A stretch of 64,000 nucleotides of DNA from Paralvinella palmiformis (GCA_025642065.1 JAODUP010000486.1:538501-602500); one strand, 5' to 3'; counted from the stretch's first letter, positions 21,543-34,785 are shown. Made by a program: numbers and translations. The notes: generated by a model not told the origin, from the sequence alone.

Positions 21543-21748
21543 AGCGGGTTCTCTACTCCCAAACTCCACGACTGTAGGTGATTCGCATTTTGATTTTGCT
21601 TGGCGGCTTAGGGACTGGTGAGACATTACACATGTCTCAGCAAGAAAAGTCGCCACTCTGGATTCAGTCCCCTGAAGAAACGTCCAGAGTTTGAATTCAC
21701 ATTTCGAGATTCTCCATGTCTGCGCCTTATTATACACAGCTAACACAC

Positions 21749-21799
<51 letters not shown>

Positions 21800-21813
21800 A
21801 CACACACACACAC
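21543..21813 (+). repeat. Interspersed repeat R3, 3' half, with (CA)n end
   Basis: Matches the second half of the 12820 and 32940 copies, from the segment CTACTCCCAAACTC to CACAGCTAACAC. It ends in a CA tract of about 70 bp. Confidence 0.75.
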
Positions 21814-21952
21814 ACATTTGTATCTTCCCAACACCATAATCGTATAACTGTTATTTCAAATAATAACGATTTTTCAATTGGTTTCGCAATATTATCATGT
21901 CATTTCTCATCACAATAGTCTATAATTCAAATATCTTTTATGACATGTTTCT

Positions 21953-21956
<4 letters not shown>

Positions 21957-21985
<29 letters not shown>
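21957..21985. repeat. (GT)n microsatellite
   Basis: Pure GT repeat. Confidence 0.95.
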
Positions 21986-21986
<1 letters not shown>

Positions 21987-22394
21987 TTTAGTAGTGTAGA
22001 ATTTAAAAGAAAGCCTACACATAAGAACATTATGACAACCTAGATGCTGACATCGGCTTCATTCTTAATTATAATAATCAAACAAAGCCTACCTAATCAA
22101 TCGTATCAACAGACGTCCGAAAGGTCTGGCGTCGTAAGTTGTTCTCTAATCACTGTAAACAATTAAGGCTTTTATAGGCTCTCGGCGCATCAATCAACGT
22201 AACAGTTTGCCGAACATGTGACAACATTTGTTGTGTGCACTACCTAGATATGGAAGCAGCAAAGTAAGTTAGCTCAAAGTAGCAATATTGTATAATCGAT
22301 TATTACCGAACTAGAACGAAATATCGTCTCAATCCTGAGTAAATACTATGATTTACTCGGGATTAGTATATAATAGTTATACATTTAACAATTC

Positions 22395-24215
22395 ACCCAT
22401 ACGAGTGTAACCTAATTACTTACAATATCGGGGTGGGGGGCTCTGCCTGCAGTTTAATACTCTTAAAGATAATACTTAGGTAAGGTAGGGATGGTTTACA
22501 AATTAAAGGATGTTAGATGAAAAGGTGGATGCATTAATTTCACCCATTATATTATATTAGTAATATAGCGGTGAATCGAGGGTTATAGTTATTGTAAACA
22601 AATTAACAACAATATTTACTAAAGAATAATGAAGAACAAGTTTTGTGATATCTGAGGATTATAAGATTTTGCATTGAGAGTTCTTAGGAAATATTTAAGT
22701 ATGGTACAAACATTCAAAAGTGTCTCAGTTCTACAAAGACATACTTAAGGAGTAATCCATCAGCCATGTCAGACTAGTTCCAAGGATAAACATTGGGAAC
22801 CAAAAATAGACTCGGCTGTTAGACTTCGAATAAATAATGAATGCGAAAGGATTAGCTTTTACAGAGTGGGAAAACAACTTGACAGATGTGTAATGATAAA
22901 CACTAAAACTGATATATCTAGAAGATGATTGTTAAATGAAATAGACGTTATGACAGTCTGTACTGTGGTGTGTAGAATTTCTAATTTGTTCATTACTGAT
23001 ATTTACTACAAATTATTTCGAATATTTGTATTTAATTATTCCAGAAATGTTAAGTGTAGAGATAAGTTTTGTATCTATATAGATGTGTAATTAACAAAAA
23101 CTTTAAATGCTGTATTATAGTTGTTTCATTGTGCCTGTAATAGATGTCTCATCTTTCCGTCTGAATTAATTGCATTATTTTTTTGGCATAAATGTTTATT
23201 TTTATAGAAAACAATTAATAAATTACGTGACTGTGTCAATATACAGTATCTAATAATTTGTTCATCGATTGAATACACGGAGAAAGGGCTTTTTTAGATT
23301 TCTGTCTCTTTGTATGTTTTTCAAAGGGATGGAACAGGAAGTTACGTGCATATAAAGAATAGCAGCATATCCGTGAACAACATCAAAGCCTTGTCTTTAT
23401 AATGGAAACAGGACAATGGGACATCAGTCAAAATTTAATATATTTTATCGTTGTAAGGAGGAGACTAATTGTTGTGATATTTCAGGTTGTGTTGCATATA
23501 ATAGAAAACATAATTCACCATAAGCAGCATTAACAAATTTTATTATTAAACATATCTCTATATACTTTCTTTTCTGTGAAGAAAGCTGAAATGTGTTTTA
23601 ATTAAAGAATAACATTTTCTTGTTCCTGACATTAGCTTCTGATAATAAAATATCATATGTTAAAAGGTTTTATGTTTTCTTACGTCACATCACTTTAATT
23701 CACCGTTACAGTTTCTTATAACCATTCTCTTTCGTAGATTTGGTCATTTCTAGTGTCCATGATGAATTCAACAAGGAATATGTTATGATTAGAAATATCA
23801 AATAGTGCTGCATACATTGTGACAGCTTTTACTACAACCAAAATATTAACGTGAATGTAACCGATGAAATTGTGAAAAGAGGATGGTTAACATTTGGTGA
23901 CATTTATTAGACATAACACAATTCAGGGTTATTTATTATGTATATTGAAATGCGGAGAAAGTAGTTCGACTTAATATTGTTATGTATCTAAATGTTTTAC
24001 ATCTTCCTGGACATCATCCATTTTTGTTATCTTTTATTTATATAAGGTAGAGATCTCATTGTCCTGTTCGTGTATTGTTATTACTAGTCTCCTACCACAA
24101 CACTATTTTTAATGAGATAGGATGTGAACTAGTTTATAAACAATAGGTAAGCTGTAACATTAATGGCCCTATGAAGTGTGATATAACAAAATGCAATGAT
24201 ATACAGATATCAATA
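22395..24215. repeat. Segmental block F, copy 1 (second copy 44.50-46.10 kb)
   Basis: Direct duplicate of 44496-46102. It starts at CCCATACGAGTGTAACCTAA in both and ends after GGATATCAATATCACGTTTT or its variant. Similarity is patchy: near identity over the exon and over 23830-24010, with many indels elsewhere (for example about 200 bp at 23600-23800 are missing in copy 2). Confidence 0.85.
22749..22928 (+). CDS. PAN/apple-like exon, copy in block F
   Basis: 59 open codons from GGA 22749 (directly after an in-frame TAA) to TGA 22926-22928. The frame reads GVIHQPCQTSSKDKHWEPKI, then RLRINNECERISFYRVGKQL and DRCVMINTKT. It aligns with the minus-strand exon at 18713: G[L/V]IHQ at the start, DK[Y/H]WE, R[M/I]NN[K/E]CE and KQ[F/L]DR[F/C]V. 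Compared with 44782, the 161 shared bases differ at only two positions, both silent (TCG/TCC and GGA/GGG); the sequence right after the exon is unrelated. The AG before the exon would leave one base fewer than in the 18.7 kb copy, so the acceptor or phase may be damaged. Extracellular binding role inferred only from the PAN-like pattern. Confidence 0.45.
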   Translation, partial: GVIHQPCQTSSKDKHWEPKIDSAVRLRINNECERISFYRVGKQLDRCVMINTKTDISRR

Positions 24216-24230
24216 TCACGTTTTCATTTA

Positions 24231-25040
24231 TACATTAATGTTTTCTGCTCATAAAGAGATATTTGCTAAATTAAATTTGTATTTTATCTTTTTATTTAAC
24301 AATCGTATTTAAAAATTGGCATACGTCATATCGGAAAATAAACTATTTCATCTTCAAATTCACACTTAAAATGTGATTCACAAAACAAAAGCAAACATCA
24401 ATATTGTTCAGATTAAGAGAGATGAATGACCGTTATATACATTTTAAGTATATTTCGTGATCTTAACTGTTTGATAGCTCAGTTTATAAATATAACATTA
24501 ATCACTTCGTTATATTTAAAATAAAAACAAAAACGATTATCTTCTACTTCGTGACATGATTGTGAATTAAATCAAAACGAATTTAGAAAGAGACCCTCAT
24601 TTTCGGCTAAATCTATACCATTAGCTAAATATCATGATTATTTACTGAACACATTATGGTAAAATAGTACCAAATAATACCAATCAAGTCAAACCATGTA
24701 GTCATTTAGGTATCCTAGCTCAGCTAGCCAAAATGTCGTCTACGGTCTGAGGAGACTGAACTAGAATCTCTTTAGTAGACATTCCCTTTTGTGTAATGAT
24801 AATTAAAGTTTTCTTTCAAGGAAACTTTAAGGAAAGATTAATTATTGCTCTAATCTTCCATTTTTTCATCAACTGCAGCACGTTAAAAACCGTATACTTT
24901 ATTGACTTTTAATTGCTATTTGATTTTCGATAGTTATTTTTGATTTAACACAACGAAACATTTAGGAATAATCCACTTTATTAATGTCAATAATACAACT
25001 TGTTGTTGTATAACATGGGATATAACAGGTGGTTACTAGA
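24231..25040. other. AT-rich DNA, nothing recognised
   Basis: No supportable gene or repeat. Confidence 0.5.
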
Positions 25041-25046
25041 ACCTAG

Positions 25047-25047
<1 letters not shown>

Positions 25048-25119
<72 letters not shown>

Positions 25120-25239
25120 GAGAGAAGAGAAACATACAGACAAGGAGACATACATACATACATACATACATACAGAGACGGACAGACGGACGTACAGACA
25201 GACAGACATACAGACATATATAGACAGAGAGAGAAACAG

Positions 25240-25305
<66 letters not shown>

Positions 25306-25327
25306 ACACACAAGAGAGAGAAAGAGT
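25048..25327. repeat. Compound microsatellite (GA)n(CATA)n(GACA)n(CA)n(GA)n
   Basis: About 280 bp of successive simple repeats. All open frames here, on both strands, are artefacts. Confidence 0.97.
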
Positions 25328-26359
25328 AATATCTAGATTCCTATCATATACTGTTGTTTACATAACTGACTATTTAATTATCATATCATGTTCCCAGAGT
25401 GACGAGACATTCAGTGATTTTTTATTTATCAATTAATATCGTATATCAAAGTACCTGTTATCTGTCTCATTATATTCCGACATATACAGAATACTAATTA
25501 TTATCTTTCTTAAAACAATCCTTATCTTATCATCTATGTTTGCTCTATCGGAAGTTGGATCGTGATTAGGAGTATAATTAACTTCTTGGTATAAGATTTA
25601 CATATTAAAATATGTTATCCATTCTGTCCCTATATGACACCTGAAATGCATATGTGTACCTCATATGTGAATTTAATGTGTACTCATGTCAATATATCCT
25701 TATGTATGAGTATTTGTGTGGTTGAAAACAAGCAAGCCCAACAATTGGTGTTTTATTTAATTTTACGTGACTCCTAATCTGACCTTACTTGCATAAGTGC
25801 GGTTTATTAAACTAGCGTGAATTAACAAATTAGGGGAATTTTTGAATTACATCACACTGATTTCAATTTTACTTCATTAAGCATGATGTGATTTGACTTC
25901 AATAACTGTACAATCAAAGGTTAACCTCACTTATCAGTTTTCAGCATCCAAAAGGCCTGATTCAATATTGCAGATTAACTAATTGTACCGATTGCAAAAT
26001 TACAACAGTCAACCAATCAATGCCAAACCAATCAATCAATAATATTTTTGTATTCTATTTTAATAAAATATACATGTACGTGTATTATGTGTTTAATGAT
26101 GATAACTGTGTTGATTTCGTTTGTTTAACATGAGACATGTTATCTTGAGCTGCTCCATTGTCTACATGATCAGCTGTTAGTTTACCAGACGCACCACAAC
26201 TGTAATTTGAACCAATTTATTTATCGTTATCATTGTGTCATCAATAGTCGATTTCCGTGTTGTTGTATCCTGTTTATCACGAGCTCACAATATCATCAGT
26301 GAAACTAATATATGGAGTATCTCATCTGTACATGCAGATTTGCAATTTCTGTTTTGCAG

Positions 26360-26459
26360 TCACGTCTACACGCCAGTGTTCATCAAACTTGCCTTTCATA
26401 AGTCTGACTTGTGATTTCCAAAATGGGCGTCCTCCACTTGTTAGATATATAAATGCCAC
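26360..26459 (+). CDS. Exon-like frame, Ig-like strand motif
   Basis: After the acceptor TTTCTGTTTTGCAG a frame reads STRQCSSNLPFISLTCDFQN, then GRPPLVRYINA, and meets a possible donor GTGAAA at 26460. The pattern ...ISLTC(D)FQNGRPP resembles the B strand and following turn of immunoglobulin-like domains. The next candidate exon (26502) is in compatible phase: two bases (AC) carried over plus T restore a Thr codon. The domain call is tentative because no second cysteine in a D-x-G-x-Y-x-C context was found. Confidence 0.35.
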
Positions 26460-26501
26460 GTGAAAACAAATTAAAAATTTCTGATATTGAATTGATTCAA
26501 G

Positions 26502-26655
26502 TACATGGGAATGGCATTTCTTGGAAGTAGTTGTCATTGGCAAAGACAGGCACCACGTTCTGCACCACCTAATTAATGAATTAGAATATCATATTGTATT
26601 TGTTTTTATTCCCAATTTTGAAGACTGTCACTTTATCTATAATGTTTTTGTTAAA
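26502..26655 (+). CDS. Exon-like frame following 26360, donor GTAAGA
   Basis: In the phase set by the preceding segment this reads TWEWHFLEVVVIGKDRHHVL, then HHLINELEYHIVFVFIPNFE, and ends with FIYNVFVK at a good splice donor GTAAGA (26656). Alternating hydrophobic residues and the INELEYHI turn look like a beta-sandwich (Ig or FN3-type) domain. The gap to the previous segment is only 42 nt, very short for an animal intron, so either the gap is a real mini-intron, a decayed insert, or the match of phases is luck. Confidence 0.33.
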
Positions 26656-27339
26656 GTAAGAATGATAATACTTAACGTGCAGTATCCTTGTAAATTACGT
26701 TGCTAACAATTTCTATCTTAACTGCTGACTTTTCTTCATAGCATTAAAAGCAAGACCTGTCTCTAGCAAATGATGTTAAAAAATACTGAGGTTCTGCAGA
26801 CTTTTACAATTTATTGTGGATAGAAAGTATATCCATTAAATACATTCATTTGGCAAAATATGTTTGTATTGATAGACTAATAAAAAAGCTAAAATATATC
26901 ATTCACGAGGCTTTTCTTTCAATAAATCACGAACTATTACTAAATCATTTTCATTTATCTTGTAATCGTATTTTTATGGTCAAAGATTTTGGGTTTAAAA
27001 ATGTATTTATTTCCTAACATTTGAGTTGATGTAGTTACTCTAGTGTATAATGTATCTATTTTTATAAAACTTCATTCAATTATTATATATCAACTTTTTA
27101 TCAAGGACTGTATTACGAGTGATATGGTGACGAATGACAGTGTTCGTAAATGGAGTTTTCTATTAGTTTGATTATATTTTTTGGTAATAGGTTTTTCACA
27201 GAGATATCAACAATTACATTCTTGGAATGGTTTATGTCGTGCTGGAATAACAACAATAACATAAACAACATCAATAACACACAAACGCGAACAAAATAGA
27301 GAACAAAAGAAGGAGAGAAGAATGAAAGAAAGAGAGAGA

Positions 27340-27398
27340 TATGGATAGATAGATAGATAGATAGATGTATAGATAGATAGATAGATAGATAGATATAT

Positions 27399-27438
<40 letters not shown>
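27340..27438. repeat. (GATA)n microsatellite at outer edge of left arm
   Basis: GATA array followed by a GTGTGT tract. The mirror-image CTAT array at 53605-53677 marks the outer edge of the right arm. Confidence 0.95.
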
Positions 27439-27993
27439 GGAAAACACCTGTGTGTGTGTGTGTGTTTGTGTGTATTCGTGTGTGTGTTGCTTCAGCACGA
27501 TATTAACCCGTCCAATAATGTCATGGATTTGTTGATGTTTATGTGACAGATCCAATAGAAAAGACATAAAAACAATTGATAGGAATCTCTCTTCATACAA
27601 ACACTATCACACTGTGAGCTACTGAACTCAGAACCCAGTCCTCTTGGTGGTGAATATAACACAACCTGGGTTGTTAAATTACTGTTGATATGCCATGGTC
27701 CGATAAAGTCTTGTTAATATTTTTAATCAGGTTCTTTAACATGCGTGTTATCCTTTCCCCGTATTATGAAGATCAGCAGCTTATTCCTCAAACCAACTAA
27801 CTGTGTACTGGTTGAAGTATTGTAATTATTCTTATAACAATATTCTATTGCCATTTATTTCTAGTGTGAGTTCCCAAATTAAATCTATTTAGTTCTGACT
27901 GATAATGTTGTCATTTCTACTAACAATTTCCCACAATAATGTTAATTTTTTTTTGTATATCTATTTCACATTAGTACGTTTTGTTGGTGTATG

Positions 27994-27994
<1 letters not shown>

Positions 27995-28044
<50 letters not shown>
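27995..28044. repeat. (CT)n microsatellite
   Basis: Pure CT run. Nearby 28408-28436 is a poly-C and CA run, and 28650-28735 a GT-rich run with counterparts in the right arm. Confidence 0.95.
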
Positions 28045-28047
<3 letters not shown>

Positions 28048-29220
28048 CCCCCCGGCTATCTCTCTCGAATTGTTCGGAATTTTGTCTATTATGCAGGCTC
28101 CATTAGCTGCTACAGTTTAAATTGGAAGAATTTGATGAGCTGCATTCATTTACATTATTGATGCATTAATCTGTGACAATTACTGGTACAAGTTTATTTT
28201 TCGAAACCAAAATGGTGTACCTTTTAAACTTAATTATTTCAACTCGTATGCACTACTGCTAGTATCATTAATTGTGTGTATGTGGTATTTATGACACTTT
28301 AAATTAAGGCTTCGATTGTTTTTTATATTAAAAGCAATAGCTGTACTAAATCATCACACACACAATACTGTGCCAGCGCCTTAACCATTTTTATAACACA
28401 CTCACACGAACCCCCCCCCCCCCACACACACACACCACAAATCCCTTTTATGAAACTATTATTTATAAAGATGGGTTGGCATTGAAATATATTTTACACT
28501 TTATCTATTATCATCGTTTGAAGGTAACATTATTTTTTATAATCTTATTCCTAATCGTTTCACCTGTAATACACCCAATTATTAATAATTTATATGTAGA
28601 TGCATTGGTAAACATCAGATATGACAATCAGAGATTATTTTGTACAATAGTGTGCGTGTGTGTATCTGTGTGTGTGTGTGTGTGCCTGTGTGTGTGTATA
28701 TGTTTGTGTTCGTGCGCGTGTGTGTGTGCGTGTGTGATATCTAACGTTTTTGAGCAAATGTTAAATTGAGACTTAGGTTACCCACAGATGTTTATCTCTC
28801 TAAATATAGATAACCATCTATTTAAATACTACAAACTTTAGCTTTAATGTCCATCTGATAACATGATTGATTGGCTTTTAATATTTTGTGTTATATTGAA
28901 GTATTAGCAAAGCAACATTATTGATTAATAATTGATTGATTAATAATGAAAACAGCTATTATCCATAAATTATTTGCTTATTTTGAACTTTATGAAGTAC
29001 TTTATGATCTAGATTCAACATGTGGATAATTAATATTTTGGCTATTTACTTCTCCAATTATAACTACCTCAAATATACAACTAAGTAATATTAACCTCTT
29101 CCTTCATTATATAATTTATATAATATTCCGTTAAGAAATGGTACACAAAAAGCTTATTATTGTTCAAGATTATTATGTTTGTGTATGTGTCTACATGTTT
29201 ACAATCTTATGTTTTTTCTT

Positions 29221-29284
29221 CTGTTTATTTGTTTGTTTGTTTGTCTGTTTGTTGGTATGTGTATTTATTTGTTTGTTTGTTTGT
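29221..29284. repeat. (TTTG)n microsatellite
   Basis: TTTG repeat with a counterpart (AAAC)n at 51340-51405 in the right arm. The cysteine/phenylalanine-rich frames are artefacts. Confidence 0.95.
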
Positions 29285-30052
29285 ATGACACAACGTCATC
29301 AGACACTGATATTGGTCCTCTAATAAACACGTTTAATGTTTTTTATTCTTCTTCATATTAAGACACTCAAAACAAGATATCCCATCATAACTAATAATTT
29401 ATTTCAAGTGACTTCAGTTCGACTTCACTAAGCATGAAATAACACATCCCAGAAGGTCATAACCCGACATTAATCTTAGTCTAATATGATACATTTGATA
29501 AAATATAACAATAATCATATTAGTAACTGACTTCCTAATGGAATGATTAGACTTAGTTCGTATATTATATATAGAGGAAATAATTATTATTATGTTATTG
29601 GAATTATTTAGATTGTGTCTGAGAATTTGGACCGAAGGAAAAGGTGGGAATTGCAGTAAATAAAACACATTATACACGTAAAACAAGTTGAAAAATATTA
29701 TTAATTCAATAGATCACTTACTTGACAATAATAAAGTGTAACTTGTGTCTGCACGCCATCAAGTCGTGAAAGTGGATGAAATTGGTAAATAATTTTGTAT
29801 TTACTAATAAGTCAAACGAAATAGTAACTAATAGAACTGGCATTTAATCACTATCTAATATATGTTTTTCATCTATGAATCACTCAGTGAAATGTGAATG
29901 CGGTTTATCAAATAAAGAATATAACTGAACTATAACGCAAGTTTTATCAATTCTTTACTTAGAGCTGGAGCTATATATGTGTTTATTAGTATAAATATCT
30001 ATTTCGTATATGTTCTGTTTTAGTCAAATAGCGAAAAGACACCACAATACTA

Positions 30053-30172
30053 ATGATGATGATTGATGTTTTACGGCCACTTTTGTGCACAAGGTAGGCT
30101 AAATGGGCCGAGCGACCTCCAAAGGTAATGAGACGACGCGAAAGACGAAACAACCTTCAGATATGCCAACGC
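30053..30172 (-). mobile_element. SINE family 1, 5'-truncated
   Basis: Core and tail are present (plus-strand view GTAGGCTAAATGGGCCGAGC, with GATGATGATT at the tail). The tRNA head is missing. Confidence 0.8.
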
Positions 30173-32761
30173 CTACTAATGAGAAAATGTTCATACATAA
30201 TTGATACAAGGTGTTTAATATGCATTGTTCGAAAACAATTTCACGACATTTAAATAGACCAGGAAGGTGACTGACTTATTAGACTAGGTTAGAAAATAAG
30301 ACAACATTATTTAAATTAGAGAAAGGCCACGAGAAATAAAGCAGACGAGTATTGTAAAAACTTAATTGTCCTTCCAACATTGTTACGCCTCATGCAACAT
30401 TTTCCTACAAATGTTAGGTGCTATTAATAATACATGATCAGATAGATCTTATGTTAGCCTAGGGTTTACCTATGATATCACGTGGTTCATTATTATCGCT
30501 AGAACGTTTGCTTATATTAAGATGAACTTTTTGTAGACTGTCATCATCTGGTTCTACTAAATACATCTCAATGTGTACAAGAAACATTAAATTCACCGAA
30601 ATCAAAGACTGAAAAATCATGTTTGTTTCAACCGCCAGTACTTATTATTGGTTTAACTACTCACAGTATCTAACAATAAAGATTTTCAATGATCTATTTA
30701 AATAATTTATTTAGTCTAAATCGGGCTAAGATCAATCATTCGTGTAATGAAATGGCGTTCGTCCACACATTTTCGTATCAGTCTATCACGTCTTTCCTGT
30801 TAAAGCCGCGACACAAATATCTAGAATATAACATTATTGGATGGACTAGTATAATAAAGCAGCAACTTATAGACAGACACAACCGTCCCCATCTGATGAT
30901 ATAGGTTCTAATTTAAATAGAAAACCACATGCGCAATGTTTAACAGGTCATAGCTGTAGTACTTTGCTAACAGGATATCCAGGTTTGTCCAGGATATAAA
31001 GCATCAAGTTGACCTCTTGGTTGACAGACAAATACCTTCCCAAACAAAGCTTCGTGGTATCTTTTGCATAAAAGTATTCTTTCAAACACAACATTATTTT
31101 CTTTGTAACAGAACTACACAATAGTTAAAAGCAATTTGACGACTTTCAAAAACTTACTCAAACAATTCTCAACTTAGGATTTCATGATTTATTCTACCTA
31201 GAGGATTCACATAAAGACTGTTCGGGATTACAACACGTGATCGTCAAACATAGAGCTGTTGATGAGAAACGCAGGACTCTATTTACTGGACTCCAGACAC
31301 ATTCAGCGTCTGACTTTGGGAAATGTTGATGGACATGGAGAAGCTTAGGCATTTGGGAAATTGGAGTCTTTTGGACTTAAATGGCATATCAGTGGGAATA
31401 ATGGGGATTCTCAGAATGAATAAAGTATCTCCCTTTCAATACTCATTAGGTATTATACCTGGAATAACCTAGGGCTTTATTATCAGCCTGTCTTGTCCCA
31501 CTGCACATGTATGTCTGGCGGATACAAGTTACAAAGTACAAGGAGCATGGTCGGTATTCCTACTTTTAGAATAAGACAATGTGGTGAGAAAGAAGAAAGA
31601 CTAATGAATGACAATACAGGGCTTGCATATAATGCTGGTTCCTCGTCTCGTTTATTAAATGCTCATTCCAGGGCCGTTTATTTAATGTTTGTTCTGGGGC
31701 ACGCTACTTCCGTGTAAGGTGAATCTTGTTTAGAGATTTGGGACTCATTTGGGTTCTACTGCAACTTAAAATGACCTCAGAGGTTATATCCAATGTTCTC
31801 ATGACGTTCACCATCAAAGGTAATCCTTACTGAAGCTGCTTGGATATGTCTAGAATACAACATATCAATTTACATTGACAATAGACAGACATACAAATAT
31901 ATTGACTAGTACATATTTGCTAATAAAAATGGCTTTAACAACTATAATTAATATTACCGTCTTGCTTTTACCGACATATTATACATAAATGAAACATATA
32001 TTTTGTAAACGTAAAAGACAGACAAAGATTCTAGTGTCTGGATCTGCGTTATTCTTGATATCACGTAATTGGTCTTTACTGCGGTACCCTACACAGATAT
32101 ATATTTTAAATTATATATCATCGACTCAGTCTGAAACAGTTTATTGTTAACGGTATGTATGATAATTTGAAGGTGACCTTGCCATTTATGAGGGGCGAGT
32201 GAACGGTGTCGTTGTTAGCGTATCCCAGAGCAGACCTCGGAGTCGTGGAATCAAAGGTGGACATTGCTTTGGTCCGTGGAATGATTTATCCACGAATAAG
32301 ACACTTAGGACCGACAATTGAAGTTCCACAGTAACCTCTTAAGTAACCGAGAGAATAACCAAAACCGCTCAGTCCCTCCCTCCCTCACTGTTGCCTCTGA
32401 ACATATTAATGATTATGAGTAGAAAGTTTCTAATTCACTGAAATATCGTCATAGAGATGTCATTACTGTGTATTGCGAAATTATACTTTATCAATACAAA
32501 TTAACAATTTTAGTTCCTATGTTTTAATGCATGTCTAGTGATGTTAGAAAATGTGTATATATTTATTTTTATCTCGTTATTAACTGATCAACAGTTTCGA
32601 TGTTTGGCTTCCTCTTATATAATGTTTATCGATTAGATATCAACCATCCTGCTAAAATAAAATATACCAAACAACAAAAGTTATTTGTTTCTTTAATATA
32701 AATGTTAACTTAGAGTAACCCTAGGGACGTTGGTGTTTCCAAATAAATTATAGCAATTATA

Positions 32762-32842
32762 TTCACACACGCGCGCGCACGCACATGCACGCACGCACGC
32801 GTATGCGCACGCAGACACACATACACACACACATACACGCAA
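32762..32842. repeat. (CA)/(CG)-rich microsatellite
   Basis: Mixed CACG/CACA run. Confidence 0.9.
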
Positions 32843-32845
32843 AGG

Positions 32846-32893
32846 ATGATGATGATGATCACCTTATTCCTTATGTTTTACGGCCACTTTTGT
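32846..32893 (-). mobile_element. SINE family 1, short 3' fragment
   Basis: Only (GAT)n tail plus TTTTACGGCCACTTTTGTG, the complement of the family 3' end. Confidence 0.6.
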
Positions 32894-32939
32894 GAATAGC
32901 AGACATTAGGTCTGGCTTGAAAAGGTTAACAAGTATTTG

Positions 32940-33420
32940 TAACAGTACCGAAGCTATGACGCACTATTACGGTCTTCTCCAGCACATATGTTAGTATTTT
33001 AATAGCAATTAAACTATCAGTTATATAATAATACTCGCTTCATGGCGCCTGCCCGTTGTACAAACTGACCGTTAAAGACAGTGACAATTGGGTTATATAG
33101 TTGATATAGTATTGCTTTGAAGAAAGATATAGCAATTGAAAAATAGCTATAACTAGGTCTGATAAGATAATTAACCTAAACATTCTCACTACTGCCGTGA
33201 TCTGACTTGGGTGTTTTACCCAACTCCACGGCTGTAGGTGATTCGCTTTTTGTTTTTGCTTGGCGACTTAGGGACTGGTGAGACATTACACATGTCTCAG
33301 CAAGAAAAGTCTCCACTCTGGATTCAGTCCCCTGAAGAAACGTTCAGAGTTTGAATTCACGATTCGAGATTATCTGTGCCAGTGCCTAATTATACACAGC
33401 TAAAATGCACACACACACAC

Positions 33421-33451
<31 letters not shown>

Positions 33452-33480
33452 TACAACACACACACACACACACACACCAA
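32940..33480 (+). repeat. Interspersed repeat R3, copy 2, with (CA)n end
   Basis: Full-length counterpart of 12820-13265, with the same start ACAGTACCGAAGCTATGACG and the same end in a CA/CATA microsatellite. Lies within the left-arm-only segment. Confidence 0.8.
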
Positions 33481-33784
33481 TACACATACATGAATAACTA
33501 CAATTATGCATTCCCAACTAGGTGGATCCAATGACAATACAGTAGTTATTTTAATAATTTTGTTGTCATTTGTTGCCTAAATTTCTGTGTTGACAATGAC
33601 GTATTGTAAATCTGTTTTAAACTTTTTAAGGTTTTTTCCTATGATTTTTACACAAAGTAGTTCTTTCAACTTTGTCCCTGGGGTTTGTGTATGTAGGTCG
33701 TACCATTTAAAGAAATTAATGGACCAATTATATCTTAGTGCGTCTAATATTTAATAAAAGGTTAATTGTGTTTCGTTTTATGAT

Positions 33785-33959
33785 CAGCATTTACGGCCAC
33801 TTTTGTGCACATGTTAGGCTAAATGGGCCGAGCGACTTCCAAAGGTAACGAGACGAAGTGAAAGACGAAACAACCTTCAGATATGCCCACGCCGGGATTC
33901 GAACACGGGTGGTAGTGATCTGTGGTCCAGCACGCTACCGCTAGACCACGGAGGCGCCC
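33785..33959 (-). mobile_element. SINE family 1, full length, left-arm copy
   Basis: tRNA head at the high-coordinate side (A box complement CTACCGCTAGACCA; B box complement GGGATTCGAAC), then core and tail. It sits at the mirror position of 50781 in the right arm with the same flanks (CTTCCTGACTCAGAGT), so it inserted before the inverted duplication formed. Confidence 0.9.
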
Positions 33960-34204
33960 TCTTCCTGACTCAGAGTAATAACATAAACAATCATAGGTCA
34001 ATTACTACTACAGTAAAATGTTGATTATTTATTATCTTCCTACATTGATCAATATATTACAGTGTATTTTATATAATATTTGTACCCGGTCACATTCATG
34101 TCAATCATAACTGTCTATTATTACACCAGACATTTCTACATTTGTATATGTTTGAATCAGCAATGAAGAAGCACCATAACTATCCCGTCTATTGTTATTT
34201 TCAT

Positions 34205-34207
<3 letters not shown>

Positions 34208-34287
<80 letters not shown>
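34208..34287. repeat. (TA)n microsatellite
   Basis: Pure TA repeat, mirrored at 50430-50494. Confidence 0.97.
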
Positions 34288-34289
<2 letters not shown>

Positions 34290-34785
34290 AATTTGATCCT
34301 TTCATGCTATTATGTGAATATTGAGTTCTTTATTATCTTTCCTGTATAATATAACAAAGAAGGTTCTAAAAACCATTGATCCTGTTTCGTGATAACAGGA
34401 AATATCTCATGTTAGGTCTAATAACAACATGGGTTGTTATCTTAATACATTTATTATTCCTATGCCTTTCTTTATTTAAGTCATACACACCAAGATATTC
34501 TATGTTTGTTTGATATTCAATAAGTTATTATTTAATTAATATATTTATAATGTGATATTTATCATTATGATGATGGGATATTCGGATGTCGTAGTTCTTA
34601 AAACATTAATAATACGCTTCCAGTTATGTTGAATGTGTACAATAGATGGAAATAATAATATATATATAATTTATTTCGTAACAACATAGTATATATACAG
34701 CAGTAGTAATAAAGTAGAAATACATAAACAAGACAGAAAAAGAACAGAACGATCATTCATCTATCAAGACATGGCTTAGCCAGTA

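Larger units (their letters stand above)
29515..33690. other. Segment present only in the left arm, 4.2 kb
   Basis: In the right arm the flanks of this segment are joined directly near 51090. It holds a SINE fragment (30053), another (32846) and the R3 repeat (32940). Otherwise it is AT-rich with weak open frames (30689-30904 and 31493-31717) that I cannot support. It was either inserted into the left arm or deleted from the right. Confidence 0.7.

Noticed and set aside
20910..21562. Long minus-strand open frames of 148-214 codons
   Set aside because: They are the three frames of the 11-bp satellite plus flanks; the peptide is a pure repeat product.
23820..23920. Frame reading CDSFYYNQNINVNVTDEIVK with a counterpart near 45.70 kb
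   Set aside because: Although the DNA is about 98% alike between the two copies, the differences change residues (E/G, D/N, F/I) and upstream parts do not correspond, so coding constraint is not supported.
29138..29361. Repeated open frames also seen at 51261
   Set aside because: TTTG microsatellite inside the palindrome arms; conservation reflects duplication, not coding.
33819..34001. 60-codon frame also seen at 50737
   Set aside because: It is the translation of the SINE tRNA head and core, mirrored in both arms.
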